Below, piece by piece: positions 1 to 9,620 of a stretch of DNA of 64,000 bases (positions within the stretch are counted from its first letter, which is position 1; the number at the start of each line of letters is the position of its first letter). Origin of the DNA: a bacterium. GTDB taxonomy: Bacteria > Armatimonadota > Zipacnadia > Zipacnadales > UBA11051. Under the pieces are notes generated by a model. The model saw only the letters and a program-made list of their open reading frames with translations, had not been told where the DNA came from and ran no database searches. The position numbers were made by a program, and so were the translations under genes. The stretch spans positions 62,001-126,000 of the forward strand of contig JAUVVY010000007.1 of assembly GCA_030604405.1 (NCBI GenBank), written 5' to 3'.

Positions 1-1715
1 ATCCACACAAGTGCCGCAGTCTCATCGGGCAGTTGCCCCTTCTCCGCCTGCTCTTGCAGATACTCTGTCAGCCGTTCAGCCAGGCGCCGGGTTATCGCCT
101 CTGCGTCGGCCCAACTCGTGTTGGGCATCACTATAAGGAATTCATCACCGCCGAAGCGGATCGGTATATCGGCTCCTCGCGCATGCTGCCGTACCACCTC
201 AGCCACCGCCTGCAGCACCTGGTCGCCCACTGCGTGCCCAAAGGCGTCGTTGACCGCCTTGAAGTTGTCAACATCCAGCATCAGCAGCGTCAGTGAAGTG
301 CCATAGCGATCCGAGTGCTTGACCTCACGCCCAAACACATCATTGAAGTAGCGGCGGTTGTACAGGCCGGTGAGGCTGTCATGCAGCCTTTCCGCGTCGA
401 GTTCCTCCATCAGCAGCTTGATCTCGGTTATATCCTGGCTGTCGGCCAGGACTGCGGGGCGACCCTCGTATTCTATCCGGCCAAGTTGCACATCATGCCA
501 GCGCACTTCCCCGGGCAGCGGAGTGAATCTTATGGCCATACGTTCGCCCTGGCTCTTTCCGCTTAGCAGCAGGCGGAGCCTCGTCTCAACCTCTGCCCAG
601 CTCTCGGCTTCAACGATCTCGTTAAGCTTCATGCCTTGCGCCTGTTCCGGGCTGTCAGCCCCGATGTACATAGACAGCGCAGAGTTACAATACACGATAC
701 GGCCGTCTTGAATCACCCAGATGGGGTGCAGCGACTGCTCGGTAAAGGTGCGGAACTTCTTCTCCGAAGCCTGCAGTTGCCGCTCGGCTTCCTTGCGCTC
801 GCTGAGGTCCACAAACCGGCCTTGAAGCAGCCGTCGGCCGGCGATCTCGATGAGAGCCGCACTAATATAGATCGGAACGCTGCTGCCATCCTTGCGCCTT
901 AGCTCGGCCTCAAAGCCCACGGCGGACCCCTGCTCTACGTGTTGAGCGAACATCCGTCTATAGCGTTCGGCCTCGTCAGGGGGATGTACTTGGCTCTGGT
1001 GCATGTGCAACAGCTCGGCGCGACTATAGCCCGTGAGGGCCTCGGCCGCCTCGTTAGCTTCTACCAACATGCCGGTGTCGGGGTCGGCAAGGAAGATGGC
1101 GTCAACAGAGCCATCGAAGAGGGTTCGGAACCGTTCCTCGCTCTCCCGCAGTGCCTCCTCCGCCCGCTTGCGCTCGGTGATGTCAACTACATTCACCAGG
1201 ATGCCCTGGTCGGCGCCGCCGGCGATGGGCCGGGCCCATACATCAGCCCAACCACTTTCGCCGCTTTTCGTGAGGAATCGCAATTGGTATGTGTCAGCGA
1301 CATTTTCCCCGGCCTCTCGCGTGCGCATTCTTTGGGCGACCATGTCGCGGTGGTCAGGGTGGACCGTTTCCAGTACGCTTGTCTCTGCCAGCTCTTCGGG
1401 CTCGTATCCCAGCATCTCGGCAAAGCGCTTGTTGACGAACTGAAACTTGCCGTCCTTGTGGACGAATATGCCCACCAGGGCATTATCAATCAGCCCACGG
1501 CTGCGTTCTTCCGAAGCCGCTAGTAACTGACCATTGCGCACCACCAGCCAGCCGCTGAGCGTCAACAGGAAGGCCGTAGCGCCGATAACCATGAACGACG
1601 ACGCGTAGATGCCTTTGGTACAACTGATAACACAAAGTGACATTACGGAAATGGCCGCAAAAGCGGCCACATAGCCCGTTAGAGATGCGGTTTGTGCCGA
1701 TTGGCGTTGCGACAT
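1..1715 (-). CDS. PAS-PAS-PAS-GGDEF diguanylate cyclase, C-terminus cut by window edge
   Basis: Predicted membrane sensor that makes cyclic di-GMP from two GTP. The minus-strand frame opens at ATG 1715 with GGAGTGG just upstream and runs off the left edge. Two hydrophobic helices lie at about residues 12-32 and 39-59, followed by three PAS-like blocks (roughly 75-190, 195-315, 320-435) and a GGDEF domain. The active-site motif reads RFGGDEF near residue 520, and RGAD, a canonical RxxD inhibitory site, stands five residues before GGDEF, so both catalysis and product feedback look intact. The HD-GYP gene lies 69 bp upstream on the same strand, so the pair probably forms one operon. The signal sensed by the PAS domains is unknown. 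Confidence 0.9.
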   Translation of the reverse strand, partial: MSQRQSAQTASLTGYVAAFAAISVMSLCVISCTKGIYASSFMVIGATAFLLTLSGWLVVRNGQLLAASEERSRGLIDNALVGIFVHKDGKFQFVNKRFAEMLGYEPEELAETSVLETVHPDHRDMVAQRMRTREAGENVADTYQLRFLTKSGESGWADVWARPIAGGADQGILVNVVDITERKRAEEALRESEERFRTLFDGSVDAIFLADPDTGMLVEANEAAEALTGYSRAELLHMHQSQVHPPDEAERYRRMFAQHVEQGSAVGFEAELRRKDGSSVPIYISAALIEIAGRRLLQGRFVDLSERKEAERQLQASEKKFRTFTEQSLHPIWVIQDGRIVYCNSALSMYIGADSPEQAQGMKLNEIVEAESWAEVETRLRLLLSGKSQGERMAIRFTPLPGEVRWHDVQLGRIEYEGRPAVLADSQDITEIKLLMEELDAERLHDSLTGLYNRRYFNDVFGREVKHSDRYGTSLTLLMLDVDNFKAVNDAFGHAVGDQVLQAVAEVVRQHARGADIPIRFGGDEFLIVMPNTSWADAEAITRRLAERLTEYLQEQAEKGQLPDETAALVW

Positions 1716-1784
1716 GCTGTCCACTCCAGTTCGCTAGGTGCGATGCCAAATCACGAACATACCACGGTACTGCGTCCCGTCTGA

Positions 1785-2429
1785 CTATGCGGCCTTGTGC
1801 AATTGGTCTGTTATTGTCAGGAGGGCTTCGGCGGCTTCTGGTTCAAATTCGGCGCCGATGCCATTGACGATCATCTCGATAGCCTCGGAGTGGGCATATG
1901 CCGGCCGGTAGGGCCGCTCGCTGACGAGAGCGTCATAGACATCACAGACCCGCAGTATGCGGGCCTCAGGTAGGATCTCTTCTTCCGTCAGGCTCATCGG
2001 GTAACCGCTGCCGTCCCAGGATTCGTGGTGTTGCTGGATTACCAGAGCCGCTCTCTGCACGCTCAGAAAGCTCTCGAGCAGTTCACGACCAATGGTAGGA
2101 TGGGCAGTAATGCTGTGCCACTCAGAGGCGGTGAGTTGGCCGGGTTTGGTAAGCACAGAGTTAACGATACCCAGTTTGCCGATATCGTGATAGAATGCGG
2201 CCAGCATCGCCGTGCGCAGCTCCAGCGGCTCCAGGCCCATTCTGGGCCCTGCCAGCCGCGTCAGGCTGCTCACCCGCCGACAGTGCGAGGCCGTGTACCC
2301 GTCCTTCGCATGTAATACCTGCATCAGCGCATCCAGGGCGGGAATGCCATCCCCAGGCGCGAAAGATTGCCTCTGCCACGTATTCGACGCATTCCTCACC
2401 GGTCGTCCCGGGTAGGCTTCAGATTCCAT
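1785..2429 (-). CDS. HD-GYP domain cyclic di-GMP phosphodiesterase
   Basis: Stand-alone HD-GYP protein of 214 residues, expected to hydrolyse c-di-GMP. The metal-binding HDIGK motif is at about residues 81-85 and the HHE plus DGSGYP signature at about 134-144. Only about 30 residues precede the domain and no sensor or membrane segment is visible. The ATG at 2429 is chosen because GGAG lies about eight bases upstream; a GTG at 2432 is equally possible. It precedes the GGDEF gene on the same strand, so synthesis and breakdown of c-di-GMP may be co-expressed. Confidence 0.9.
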   Translation of the reverse strand: MESEAYPGRPVRNASNTWQRQSFAPGDGIPALDALMQVLHAKDGYTASHCRRVSSLTRLAGPRMGLEPLELRTAMLAAFYHDIGKLGIVNSVLTKPGQLTASEWHSITAHPTIGRELLESFLSVQRAALVIQQHHESWDGSGYPMSLTEEEILPEARILRVCDVYDALVSERPYRPAYAHSEAIEMIVNGIGAEFEPEAAEALLTITDQLHKAA

Positions 2430-2627
2430 CACTTGCTTCTCCCCAGCGGGCCTCAGAAGCTCGATCTCCTGCTGCTTACCTCGACATATATCGGCGACCG
2501 TAACCGGCCCCTTGAGAACACTTCTGAATCATCTCTGCAACCTACCCAAGCGACTATCTCACTAAAGTTGCCCGACATGATTTCCGATATGTTATGTGAT
2601 GATCCGAGATTCAGTCAGGGGAGCGCG

Positions 2628-3149
2628 ATGCACGAGCATATAGAAGCAGCCAGTGACCAATCCTCTCAGCCCCAGTGGTGCGAAACCTACTGGCTCGCCA
2701 ATGGCCTGAGGCCGGAAGTATGCGCAGGCTGTCTGGCCAAGGAAAGCCACAGCTACTGCTGGCAGGTCACTGCCTCGCCCTGCTGCAAACGCGATCGCAG
2801 TGTGTGCAGACACTGCGACGTGTATATCAGCTACCAGACTCAGTGCGGCAAGACGCAAACCGTTGAGCTGCAACTGACGGACGGCAGCGTCTTGGTCGGG
2901 GAAGTACACGTGCCCAGCGATAGCAGACTCAGCCAGGTTGTAAATGACGCCAACCGTGCTTTTCTGGCGATTACGAATGTCACCGAGGACCCGTCGCACC
3001 CATCGGATGCCGGGCCGGTGCGCGTGCTACTGGTAAACAAACAGGCAATAGCGATTCTGAAGCCAATTGGAGAGGCCGAGCTTGCCACCCAGCCTGAGAT
3101 CTATCGGCCGGGCGCTCTGGCTACACACCGCTCACAAGAGGTCGCTTAG
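2628..3149 (+). CDS. Cysteine-rich small protein with C-terminal beta domain
   Basis: Product of 173 residues, divergent from the HD-GYP gene. The open frame reaches back to 2367, but ATG 2628 has AGGGGAG six bases upstream and is taken as the start. The N-terminal half holds nine cysteines, including CAGC, CC and CRHC, and a CWQ, suggesting one or two zinc-ribbon-like knuckles similar to what is called a two-CW domain. The C-terminal half (from about residue 85) is a beta-rich region whose DGSVLVGEV and FLAITNV stretches resemble small DUF6812-type domains. No signal peptide is seen, so it is probably cytoplasmic. A role with the adjacent c-di-GMP enzymes is only guilt by association. Confidence 0.7.
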   Translation: MHEHIEAASDQSSQPQWCETYWLANGLRPEVCAGCLAKESHSYCWQVTASPCCKRDRSVCRHCDVYISYQTQCGKTQTVELQLTDGSVLVGEVHVPSDSRLSQVVNDANRAFLAITNVTEDPSHPSDAGPVRVLLVNKQAIAILKPIGEAELATQPEIYRPGALATHRSQEVA

Positions 3150-3250
3150 GGAAAACCAGACGGCACCTGCCAGACAATGCTGGGGGTTGTAGAGATCGTC
3201 GGTAGATGGTACGCGGGCCCCTATGAAACGGCCACGACGACGGCGACAGG

Positions 3251-4678
3251 CTATACGGTGCGGAAGGAATAAAGCTTTGCTCGCGTCAGCTTGAAATGCA
3301 GCCGCACGGGTCGGCCCCGCAACTCGGCGAGGTCGCTGCGGCCCTGAAAACTCACCTGTTCGAAGAGGCAATCGCCGGACAGTGGCACGACTTCACCCAG
3401 TGAGTAGCCTTCGATGGGCTTGCCGTCCTCGTCGCAGACCTCAACGAGAACTTTGCCCCCGAAATGAGTCCACGCGTTGACCTCCAGGCGATCGCCTTCG
3501 AGTTCGAGCGGCACGGTCCAGAATTCGCCTTCGGCCTCCGCCTCCACCGCCATGAAGCCGTCCTCACGGATCGTCACGTACGACAGCGACTTGTGTTGTG
3601 GCATGTCCTTGTCGTAAAAGCACTGGTTATGCGTCGTCACTCGCGGGGATACCAGCATCGCCCAGACACCCTTCTCAGGAGAGATGATGCCCTGGCCGAG
3701 GACCATGCCGCCGTAATGATCCATGTCTGGCTGGCCGGCGCCGAGGTAGGGCTCGCGCACGGGACGATACCAGATGCGGCCATCGCGGCTGACGGCGAAA
3801 TGGGTCTCCATGGTGTCCGGAGTGCGCGGGTAAAAGCACGGGAACATCAGGTAGGCGTCCAATGCGTCCGGCCAGGGAGTGAAGGAGTTGGTGTAGATGT
3901 CAGTGCCGGGCGGGTCGTTGGCATCAGTAGTCAGACACTGCTGAGGTCGCGGCCAATTGTAGAAGTCCTCGGTTGTCGCGTGATCAACAGTGCGCCGGGC
4001 TCCGGGAAGAGTATCCGTCTCCCAGCCACGGAAATAGCCCTTGTAATGGCCGCGGGCTGCGTCCCAGATTATCACCGTCTGCGTGTCAGCCCACCAGCGC
4101 AGTACCATTTTCTCAAGCGCGTTCCATGCGATGCCGTCGGCAGAGACCGCGCCAGATACAAAATGGCCGCCCTCTTCGTGTGGGGCGCAGTGGACCAGCT
4201 TGTAGCGCTCATCCGCCGGCGCCAGAGGGTCTATGAAAACATGACCACCGTGCGGGCCGCGCCCGAAATTGTTCTCCGCTGCAAGGACCAGGTTGTTGTC
4301 GGTCGAGCCATCAAACGCCACCAGACCCAGCTTCGGCTTGGTCCAGTTGTAGCCATCATCTGACTCGGCGTAGGCCATCCTGGCGCTGAAATCGCCCTTG
4401 ACGAGGTCGGTGTAGGGCTCGTAGTAGAGACGGAACTTGCCGGCATCTTCGAACCAGGTGGCGTAGGCGTTGATAGAGTGGCTTTCCCAGGGCCGGTCAG
4501 AGGTGATGACGAGTTGCTCGGGCGCATAGTGGGGCCTGAAGACCCTTATCTCCACCCCCGAGGGCATCATCTGGGGAAACGGCTTCGGTTCATTCGTCCA
4601 GGCCACGCCGTAGCCCGCGGCCACGAACGACCAGTCAATGAACACAATCTTCTTGCCCCGTGGCAGCTTGACAGCCAT
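3251..4678 (-). CDS. Five-bladed beta-propeller glycosidase-like protein
   Basis: Protein of 475 residues with clear GGAGGAGA ahead of ATG 4678. Repeated blade-like stretches such as YAESDDGYNWTKP, SADGIAW and VSRDGRIWYRP are typical of GH32/GH43/sialidase-like five-bladed propellers, and a beta-sandwich-like tail follows from about residue 385. No signal peptide is apparent, so it may act inside the cell on imported oligosaccharides. It is the last gene of a leftward series with the heparinase-like, aldolase and oxidoreductase genes. The substrate cannot be told from sequence, and catalytic acidic residues were not assigned with confidence. Confidence 0.65.
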   Translation of the reverse strand: MAVKLPRGKKIVFIDWSFVAAGYGVAWTNEPKPFPQMMPSGVEIRVFRPHYAPEQLVITSDRPWESHSINAYATWFEDAGKFRLYYEPYTDLVKGDFSARMAYAESDDGYNWTKPKLGLVAFDGSTDNNLVLAAENNFGRGPHGGHVFIDPLAPADERYKLVHCAPHEEGGHFVSGAVSADGIAWNALEKMVLRWWADTQTVIIWDAARGHYKGYFRGWETDTLPGARRTVDHATTEDFYNWPRPQQCLTTDANDPPGTDIYTNSFTPWPDALDAYLMFPCFYPRTPDTMETHFAVSRDGRIWYRPVREPYLGAGQPDMDHYGGMVLGQGIISPEKGVWAMLVSPRVTTHNQCFYDKDMPQHKSLSYVTIREDGFMAVEAEAEGEFWTVPLELEGDRLEVNAWTHFGGKVLVEVCDEDGKPIEGYSLGEVVPLSGDCLFEQVSFQGRSDLAELRGRPVRLHFKLTRAKLYSFRTV

Positions 4679-4747
4679 CGCAGTCTCCTCCAGGCGGCAG
4701 TTATCCAGATCCTAAGCAATTCCAGAAGCGCTGATTCAGCACATCAT

Positions 4748-7700
4748 TCAGCGGGGCTGCCACCTGAAGGCGCTCAGGGTCGGGCCATCAGTTGCTACGA
4801 TCACTTCCAGCCGCTTGTCCCCATCCAGGTCCTTGGCAGTGACAAACGCGATAAGCCCTGGTGCCTGGGCCTGAGCCTGGATGACACCGTCCGCGGACAG
4901 AACGAATACCTGGCCCGCATCATTGCCGGCGAGGATTTCAGGCTTGCCGTCGGCGTCGAGGTCGGCGACTTCCATCGCGCGGATGCAGTCGCCCAGCGCC
5001 CGGCTCCAGAGAATGGTGCCATCAGCATTGAACGCGTAAAGGATGCTGTTGCGCGAGCAAGCGACTATCTTCGTCGTGCCATCGCCCAGCAGATCTGCCA
5101 GCCGCACTACATCCACGTTGGCGCCGGTATCAAAAAGCCACTCCCGATCCGGCGCCCAGATACCGGGCAGCGTATGGGTCATGTCGGTGAACTGAAGCTC
5201 AGGATCGAACCTGGTCACTGAGATTGGGCCTTTACACGATCCGCAGACGAATTCCACAACGCCGTCTGCGTCAATATCAGCCACCTGCAGGCCCGGGCCG
5301 GGGCTCTTCACGCGAAAGACGCGCTCCCCCGCCAGATCATAGACGTTAGTCTCCCAGTAGTTGGTGGCGCAGATTATCTCCGGGATGCCGTCGCCGTTGA
5401 CATCGCGGAATTGCAGATTGTTGGGCCTGTGGGCGTAGTTGAGCCGCTCCCAGACCTGCTCGCCGTTGGGACGCAGGGCGTACATGTGAAAGTTGGCGGA
5501 GCCGGCGATGATCTCGTTGGCGCCGTCGCCATCCACGTCAATGACGCCGACAACCGCGATGGCGCCAGGCCTTGTGCCCCACGACTCATTAGGGGTGCCC
5601 GGCGAGGTCGGGGACTCGATTCGCCCCACTTCCTCACCTGCAGCGTCGAGGATGACCACGTCGCCGCCCGGCCTGCCGTAGCCGGTGCCAACAACCAATT
5701 CACTTGCGCCGTCGCCGATCACGTCGCCGGCGGAGACTGCGCAGACATAAGTCCCGGCGTCAAATTCCCACAGCACCTGCCCCCTATCATCGAAGCAGCG
5801 GAGATAATTGTCTTCCCCGCCCACCAGCAACTCATTGCGGCCATCGCCGGTGACATCCGCCTGGTAGAGCAGTTGGGTCTTGGCCGGCATTTCAGCCGTG
5901 CCGTCCCAGCTCCAGGCCTGAGCCATCTGCGGCACATCTGAAACCAGTCCGGGAGCGACTGGTGGCGGGACCTCGCCGCCTTCCCAGGCCTGGTCAAGCG
6001 CCTGCCTGACCAGCGCCAGGCGGCTTTCATCAGGCGGCGGGAACTTGATCTCGTGGCTGCCAGAGGCCAAAGCTATCGCAACGCAGCCATCGCTCCAGGT
6101 GACCTCATCCACGCGGCGGCCGTCCACTCGCACGGCGTCTCGCGCGCCGGCGGCAAATGTCACCACGCAGGCAGCGTCGAGTTCTACGGCAGCGCGTCCA
6201 CGCTCCAGGTCGCAGTCGGCGGTGATCGGCTGGTCGCTGGCGAGGAGTTTGATGCCACAATGCAGCAAATCTCCCTGAACGACGCTGAAGGTGTCCGGAC
6301 CTATTGTGTAAAGCTGGGCCGATACACTCAGATCATCTCCCCCATCGAGCGGGCGGCTGCCTAGCAACTCCACGTCGCCCTGTGGGCCCCAGATGACCGC
6401 TGCCGTGTTGGCAAGCCTGCGGGCGACGAATGCCTCGTCGTGCGGGGGGCGGGTGCACTGCAGCAGGTTCGTGAAGACGCGTGATTCTCCGGGCTGCAGT
6501 TCGGCGGTATGAACCGCCTGCTGCTGGTGCTTTTTGTGCATTGATACTCTCTGAGCCAGCGCTGCATCGTCAAGGCCGGAGATGCGGAGCTGCACCTGCT
6601 CATTGCCGCTTGTCATCGTGCGGCCATCGAGCGTGGCGGCACCGGTGAAACACTTCCACCAATCCTGCAGGACGTACTCGCCCGGGTCCTGAGCGATGAC
6701 CTCATCAATCACCATGAAGTAGCGTTCTTTGGACCAGATGATGTTGCGAGTCCAGTCCACGCCGTTGTAATTGTGCAGCGTGCTGCGTACGAAGCCGACG
6801 TCGCGCAGATCCGCCTGCAGTTCCAGGTCAGCGAGGATCGGTACTGTCTGGGTGCCGCCCTGGCCGTTGCGGAAGACCACCAGCATGTTGTGCTCCTGCT
6901 GCTGCTTGACCATGTAACCGCCAGTGTACAAAGCCCACAAGCCCTTGCCGGTGTAGTTGATAATCTGGTTGGCATCGGCATGGCCGTGGGTGAAACCGGA
7001 CAGGCCGTCGAGCAGCAGGTAATCGGCGTCTCTGGCGAGCCGTGAGCGGAATACGACCTTGTCATAGGCTCTCTCCCGGGGTGGCGCGCCGGGCTGATCG
7101 GCTCCCGCTTCGTAGCACCATCCCTCGGCCGGGATTACCGTAATACCATAGATGTCTGTCGGCTCGACGGGCGTGATGCCAACGCTGTAGGCGTGGTAGA
7201 GGTTCCAGTCCAGGCCACTCCAGCGCGCGAAGTCATTGAACCACTGGTAGCGCCCGTCCTGGTAGTACCACGCGCCTACGCGCAGCAGGCTTGCCACCTT
7301 GGGTCCCAGGTTGCCGCCGGAATCTCCAAAGCACGTATTGTATGGGACATTTGAGATTATGGCGTTCATCAGATACTCGCACTGCTTGGCGAAATTGCCC
7401 CGCTCCATGTAGCGGAAGTCACCGTTGGTCAAGCACCAGATGACGATTTCGGCCGCATAGCTGGTCTGATAGCCGTTTGCCTCATTGGCCGGCTTCCAGA
7501 AATGTGTCTGCATCTGGTAGAAGTGGCGCAGGCGTCTGAGCGCCTCCTCGGCGGCAGGCTGACCCGGACAGAAACGGTGCAAGTAGAGGCTTGCGAGGTT
7601 GCCGGCCTTCTCCGCGAAGCCGTAGTGCACAGGCCGGTCCCTGGGTGCGTCGATTGTCTGTAACCTGCGGCAAATCTTTATGCAGCCAAGTAGGAACCCG

Positions 7701-8527
7701 TTCACCGCCGCGCGGTCATCGTCGTCGAAGACAGGCGCTTCCTCAATCTGATCCCACACGGGCGCGAGGTAAGTAATCGGGTAGAGGTTGGACAGGTATG
7801 TTTCGTCCTTCAGCGCACTCAAGAGCGTCGGTATCGCCTGCTTGCATGCCTGCAGGTATGCGGGGTCGCCGCTGCGGTAGTAGTTCAGCCCCTGGCTGAC
7901 GATTAACTCACAAGCGCCGTAGGGCGGCTTGGCCTCGGCAAGTTTGGCGGCCAGCTCTTCTTCAGTAAGCGGAGCCTTCAGCTTCCCGACATCCATCTCG
8001 ACCAAGTGCGGCAGTGCAAGATTGCGCCGGGGTGTGATGTGGGCCAGCAGCCGCTCGACACTGGCCGACATTCCGGCCGCGTCACTGCCACCACAGAAGA
8101 CCACGCCGATTCCCAGCGCCTCAGGGTCGTGGACGGTACGGAATTCGTATCGTCCCGGGCCGGGCTGGGCGGCATCTGAAGCGACATAGTAGTTGTGGTA
8201 GAGCCGCTCGGCCACCTGGTTGGTCATCAGGTTGCCAATGACCACGAGGTTGCGCTCACCAATACGGGCTGCGGCCTCGCCATCGCTGACAATCGGCAAC
8301 TGAGCGCCAGTCGCCTGCCTGATGGCGTCCTGGACCCGCACCGCCAGGCTGCGATGCTCCTCGTCGTCCGGCACTGCAATGGCTGCAACGGGCTGACCGG
8401 CCTTCACCAACACGACTTTGCTCATTATCGGCTGGCCGCGTGGGACCGGGGACTGCTCCAAAGCATATCCCGCTACGGTTAACAACAGTACTGCCGCTGA
8501 TGATATCCAGAGCTTGCGTGTCAACAT
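4748..8527 (-). CDS. Secreted heparinase II/III-like protein fused to FG-GAP/VCBS-like propeller
   Basis: Very large secreted protein of 1259 residues. The start is put at ATG 8527, which has GAGGTG six bases upstream; an in-frame GTG lies three codons earlier. A signal peptide covers about the first 22 residues. Residues 150-480 look alpha-helical, as in the toroid of polysaccharide lyases, and HGHADANQ near 511 opens a heparinase II/III-like beta-sandwich. From about 860 to the end there are roughly seven repeats carrying calcium-loop motifs such as DVTGDGRNE, DVDGDGANE and DLDADGKPE, forming an FG-GAP/VCBS-like propeller. Likely role: extracellular cleavage of uronic-acid polysaccharides with a binding propeller. 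The exact substrate is unknown. Confidence 0.75.
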   Translation of the reverse strand: MLTRKLWISSAAVLLLTVAGYALEQSPVPRGQPIMSKVVLVKAGQPVAAIAVPDDEEHRSLAVRVQDAIRQATGAQLPIVSDGEAAARIGERNLVVIGNLMTNQVAERLYHNYYVASDAAQPGPGRYEFRTVHDPEALGIGVVFCGGSDAAGMSASVERLLAHITPRRNLALPHLVEMDVGKLKAPLTEEELAAKLAEAKPPYGACELIVSQGLNYYRSGDPAYLQACKQAIPTLLSALKDETYLSNLYPITYLAPVWDQIEEAPVFDDDDRAAVNGFLLGCIKICRRLQTIDAPRDRPVHYGFAEKAGNLASLYLHRFCPGQPAAEEALRRLRHFYQMQTHFWKPANEANGYQTSYAAEIVIWCLTNGDFRYMERGNFAKQCEYLMNAIISNVPYNTCFGDSGGNLGPKVASLLRVGAWYYQDGRYQWFNDFARWSGLDWNLYHAYSVGITPVEPTDIYGITVIPAEGWCYEAGADQPGAPPRERAYDKVVFRSRLARDADYLLLDGLSGFTHGHADANQIINYTGKGLWALYTGGYMVKQQQEHNMLVVFRNGQGGTQTVPILADLELQADLRDVGFVRSTLHNYNGVDWTRNIIWSKERYFMVIDEVIAQDPGEYVLQDWWKCFTGAATLDGRTMTSGNEQVQLRISGLDDAALAQRVSMHKKHQQQAVHTAELQPGESRVFTNLLQCTRPPHDEAFVARRLANTAAVIWGPQGDVELLGSRPLDGGDDLSVSAQLYTIGPDTFSVVQGDLLHCGIKLLASDQPITADCDLERGRAAVELDAACVVTFAAGARDAVRVDGRRVDEVTWSDGCVAIALASGSHEIKFPPPDESRLALVRQALDQAWEGGEVPPPVAPGLVSDVPQMAQAWSWDGTAEMPAKTQLLYQADVTGDGRNELLVGGEDNYLRCFDDRGQVLWEFDAGTYVCAVSAGDVIGDGASELVVGTGYGRPGGDVVILDAAGEEVGRIESPTSPGTPNESWGTRPGAIAVVGVIDVDGDGANEIIAGSANFHMYALRPNGEQVWERLNYAHRPNNLQFRDVNGDGIPEIICATNYWETNVYDLAGERVFRVKSPGPGLQVADIDADGVVEFVCGSCKGPISVTRFDPELQFTDMTHTLPGIWAPDREWLFDTGANVDVVRLADLLGDGTTKIVACSRNSILYAFNADGTILWSRALGDCIRAMEVADLDADGKPEILAGNDAGQVFVLSADGVIQAQAQAPGLIAFVTAKDLDGDKRLEVIVATDGPTLSAFRWQPR

Positions 8528-8649
8528 GTTCTGCACCTCACAGATCGGAGTAGGAATACTAGAAAGTCAGTTCTCGTCTCAGGCAGACATTCCTTCCGCC
8601 TTGGTAACACCAAGTGAGCCACTGCGCCCAAATCAGGCATTGCGCACGT

Positions 8650-9579
8650 CTATGTCATGATCCTGTCCTTGAGAATGCGCGAGAGTGTCACGCGCTGTTC
8701 GTCGGTCATCGGAATATAACGAGTCGGCGGTCGGGAAGGACCGCCCGCAAGCCCCACCAGCTCCATGATCTTCTTGATGGCATGGCCCTCGCCGCCGGTC
8801 TGGGCCTCCATCTGGGCCCGAAACCCCCGGAAAGCCGCGTTGAACTCGTTGATCTTGTCCTGAGCCTGCTTGTAACGCCCCGCATCCATCAGTTCCAAAA
8901 TCTGCCAGTCGTGCTGAGGCCAGAAGTTGGAGACGTGACTGATCCAGCCCACGCCGCCCTGCATGTGGCAATATACGTGGTGCACGCCATTGTCAATGAT
9001 GACAAGTTCTTCCGCAAAGCGGTCGAAGCCCATCATGTACTCGGTCTCCGAGGGTGCGGACCATTTGACGCTGATCAGGTTGTCGAGCGTCGCCAGGCGC
9101 TCCAAGCCTTCGAGACCGACATTCGGAGCCGTCCACCAGGTATTGTAGATCACGATGCCGATGTCCACTGAGTCGGAAATCACCTCGAAATGGTGGAAGA
9201 TGTCGTCATGGGAGGGCGTGTAGTAGTAAGGTGGGCAGACCTGGATGGCGTCCGCGCCGATCTCGACGGCATGCTCGGCAAGTTCGACAACGGTGAGCGT
9301 GCTGGTGTGCTCGGCGCCGACGATAATCGGCACACGGCCGGCGACCTCATCGGCTACAGTTTCCGCCACCTGCTTGCGGTCGTCAGTGGTGAGAACGGGG
9401 AAGTCGCCTCCGGCCCCGCAAACCAGCAGCACCATGTTGCCCACCCGGGCGCCCGCATCCAGCAGATAACGGATGTTGCCTCGCAGGCCGGCCAAATCCA
9501 GGCTCAAATCGTCATTGAAAATGGTGAGGACGGGGACGACCGCGCCTCGCCAGCGGCGTTTGGCTTCTTCGACAGTCAC
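8650..9579 (-). CDS. DHDPS/N-acetylneuraminate lyase-family aldolase
   Basis: Class I aldolase of the dihydrodipicolinate synthase family, 309 residues. GTG 9579 is preferred because AAAGGAGGG stands directly upstream; the frame also extends to 9636, inside the next gene. The TIM-barrel family pattern is visible: GAGGDFPVLTTDDRKQ at the usual G-T-T-G-E position, YNTWW holding the conserved tyrosine, and VKWSAPS with the Schiff-base lysine. In this carbohydrate neighbourhood a role in splitting a keto-deoxy sugar acid is more likely than lysine synthesis, but the family is too diverse to name a substrate. Confidence 0.8.
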   Translation of the reverse strand: MTVEEAKRRWRGAVVPVLTIFNDDLSLDLAGLRGNIRYLLDAGARVGNMVLLVCGAGGDFPVLTTDDRKQVAETVADEVAGRVPIIVGAEHTSTLTVVELAEHAVEIGADAIQVCPPYYYTPSHDDIFHHFEVISDSVDIGIVIYNTWWTAPNVGLEGLERLATLDNLISVKWSAPSETEYMMGFDRFAEELVIIDNGVHHVYCHMQGGVGWISHVSNFWPQHDWQILELMDAGRYKQAQDKINEFNAAFRGFRAQMEAQTGGEGHAIKKIMELVGLAGGPSRPPTRYIPMTDEQRVTLSRILKDRIMT

Positions 9580-9620
9580 GAAACCCTCCTTTACAGATTG
9601 GGCTGGTGTTAGGCCTCCGC

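Noticed and set aside
939-1523. Long plus-strand open frame inside the GGDEF gene
   Set aside because: The minus strand carries clear PAS and GGDEF motifs through the same bases; the plus frame has no recognisable domain.
3464-5221. Plus-strand frames opposite the propeller and heparinase-like genes
   Set aside because: Shadow frames of high-GC genes; no SD or motifs, and the minus-strand proteins are convincing.
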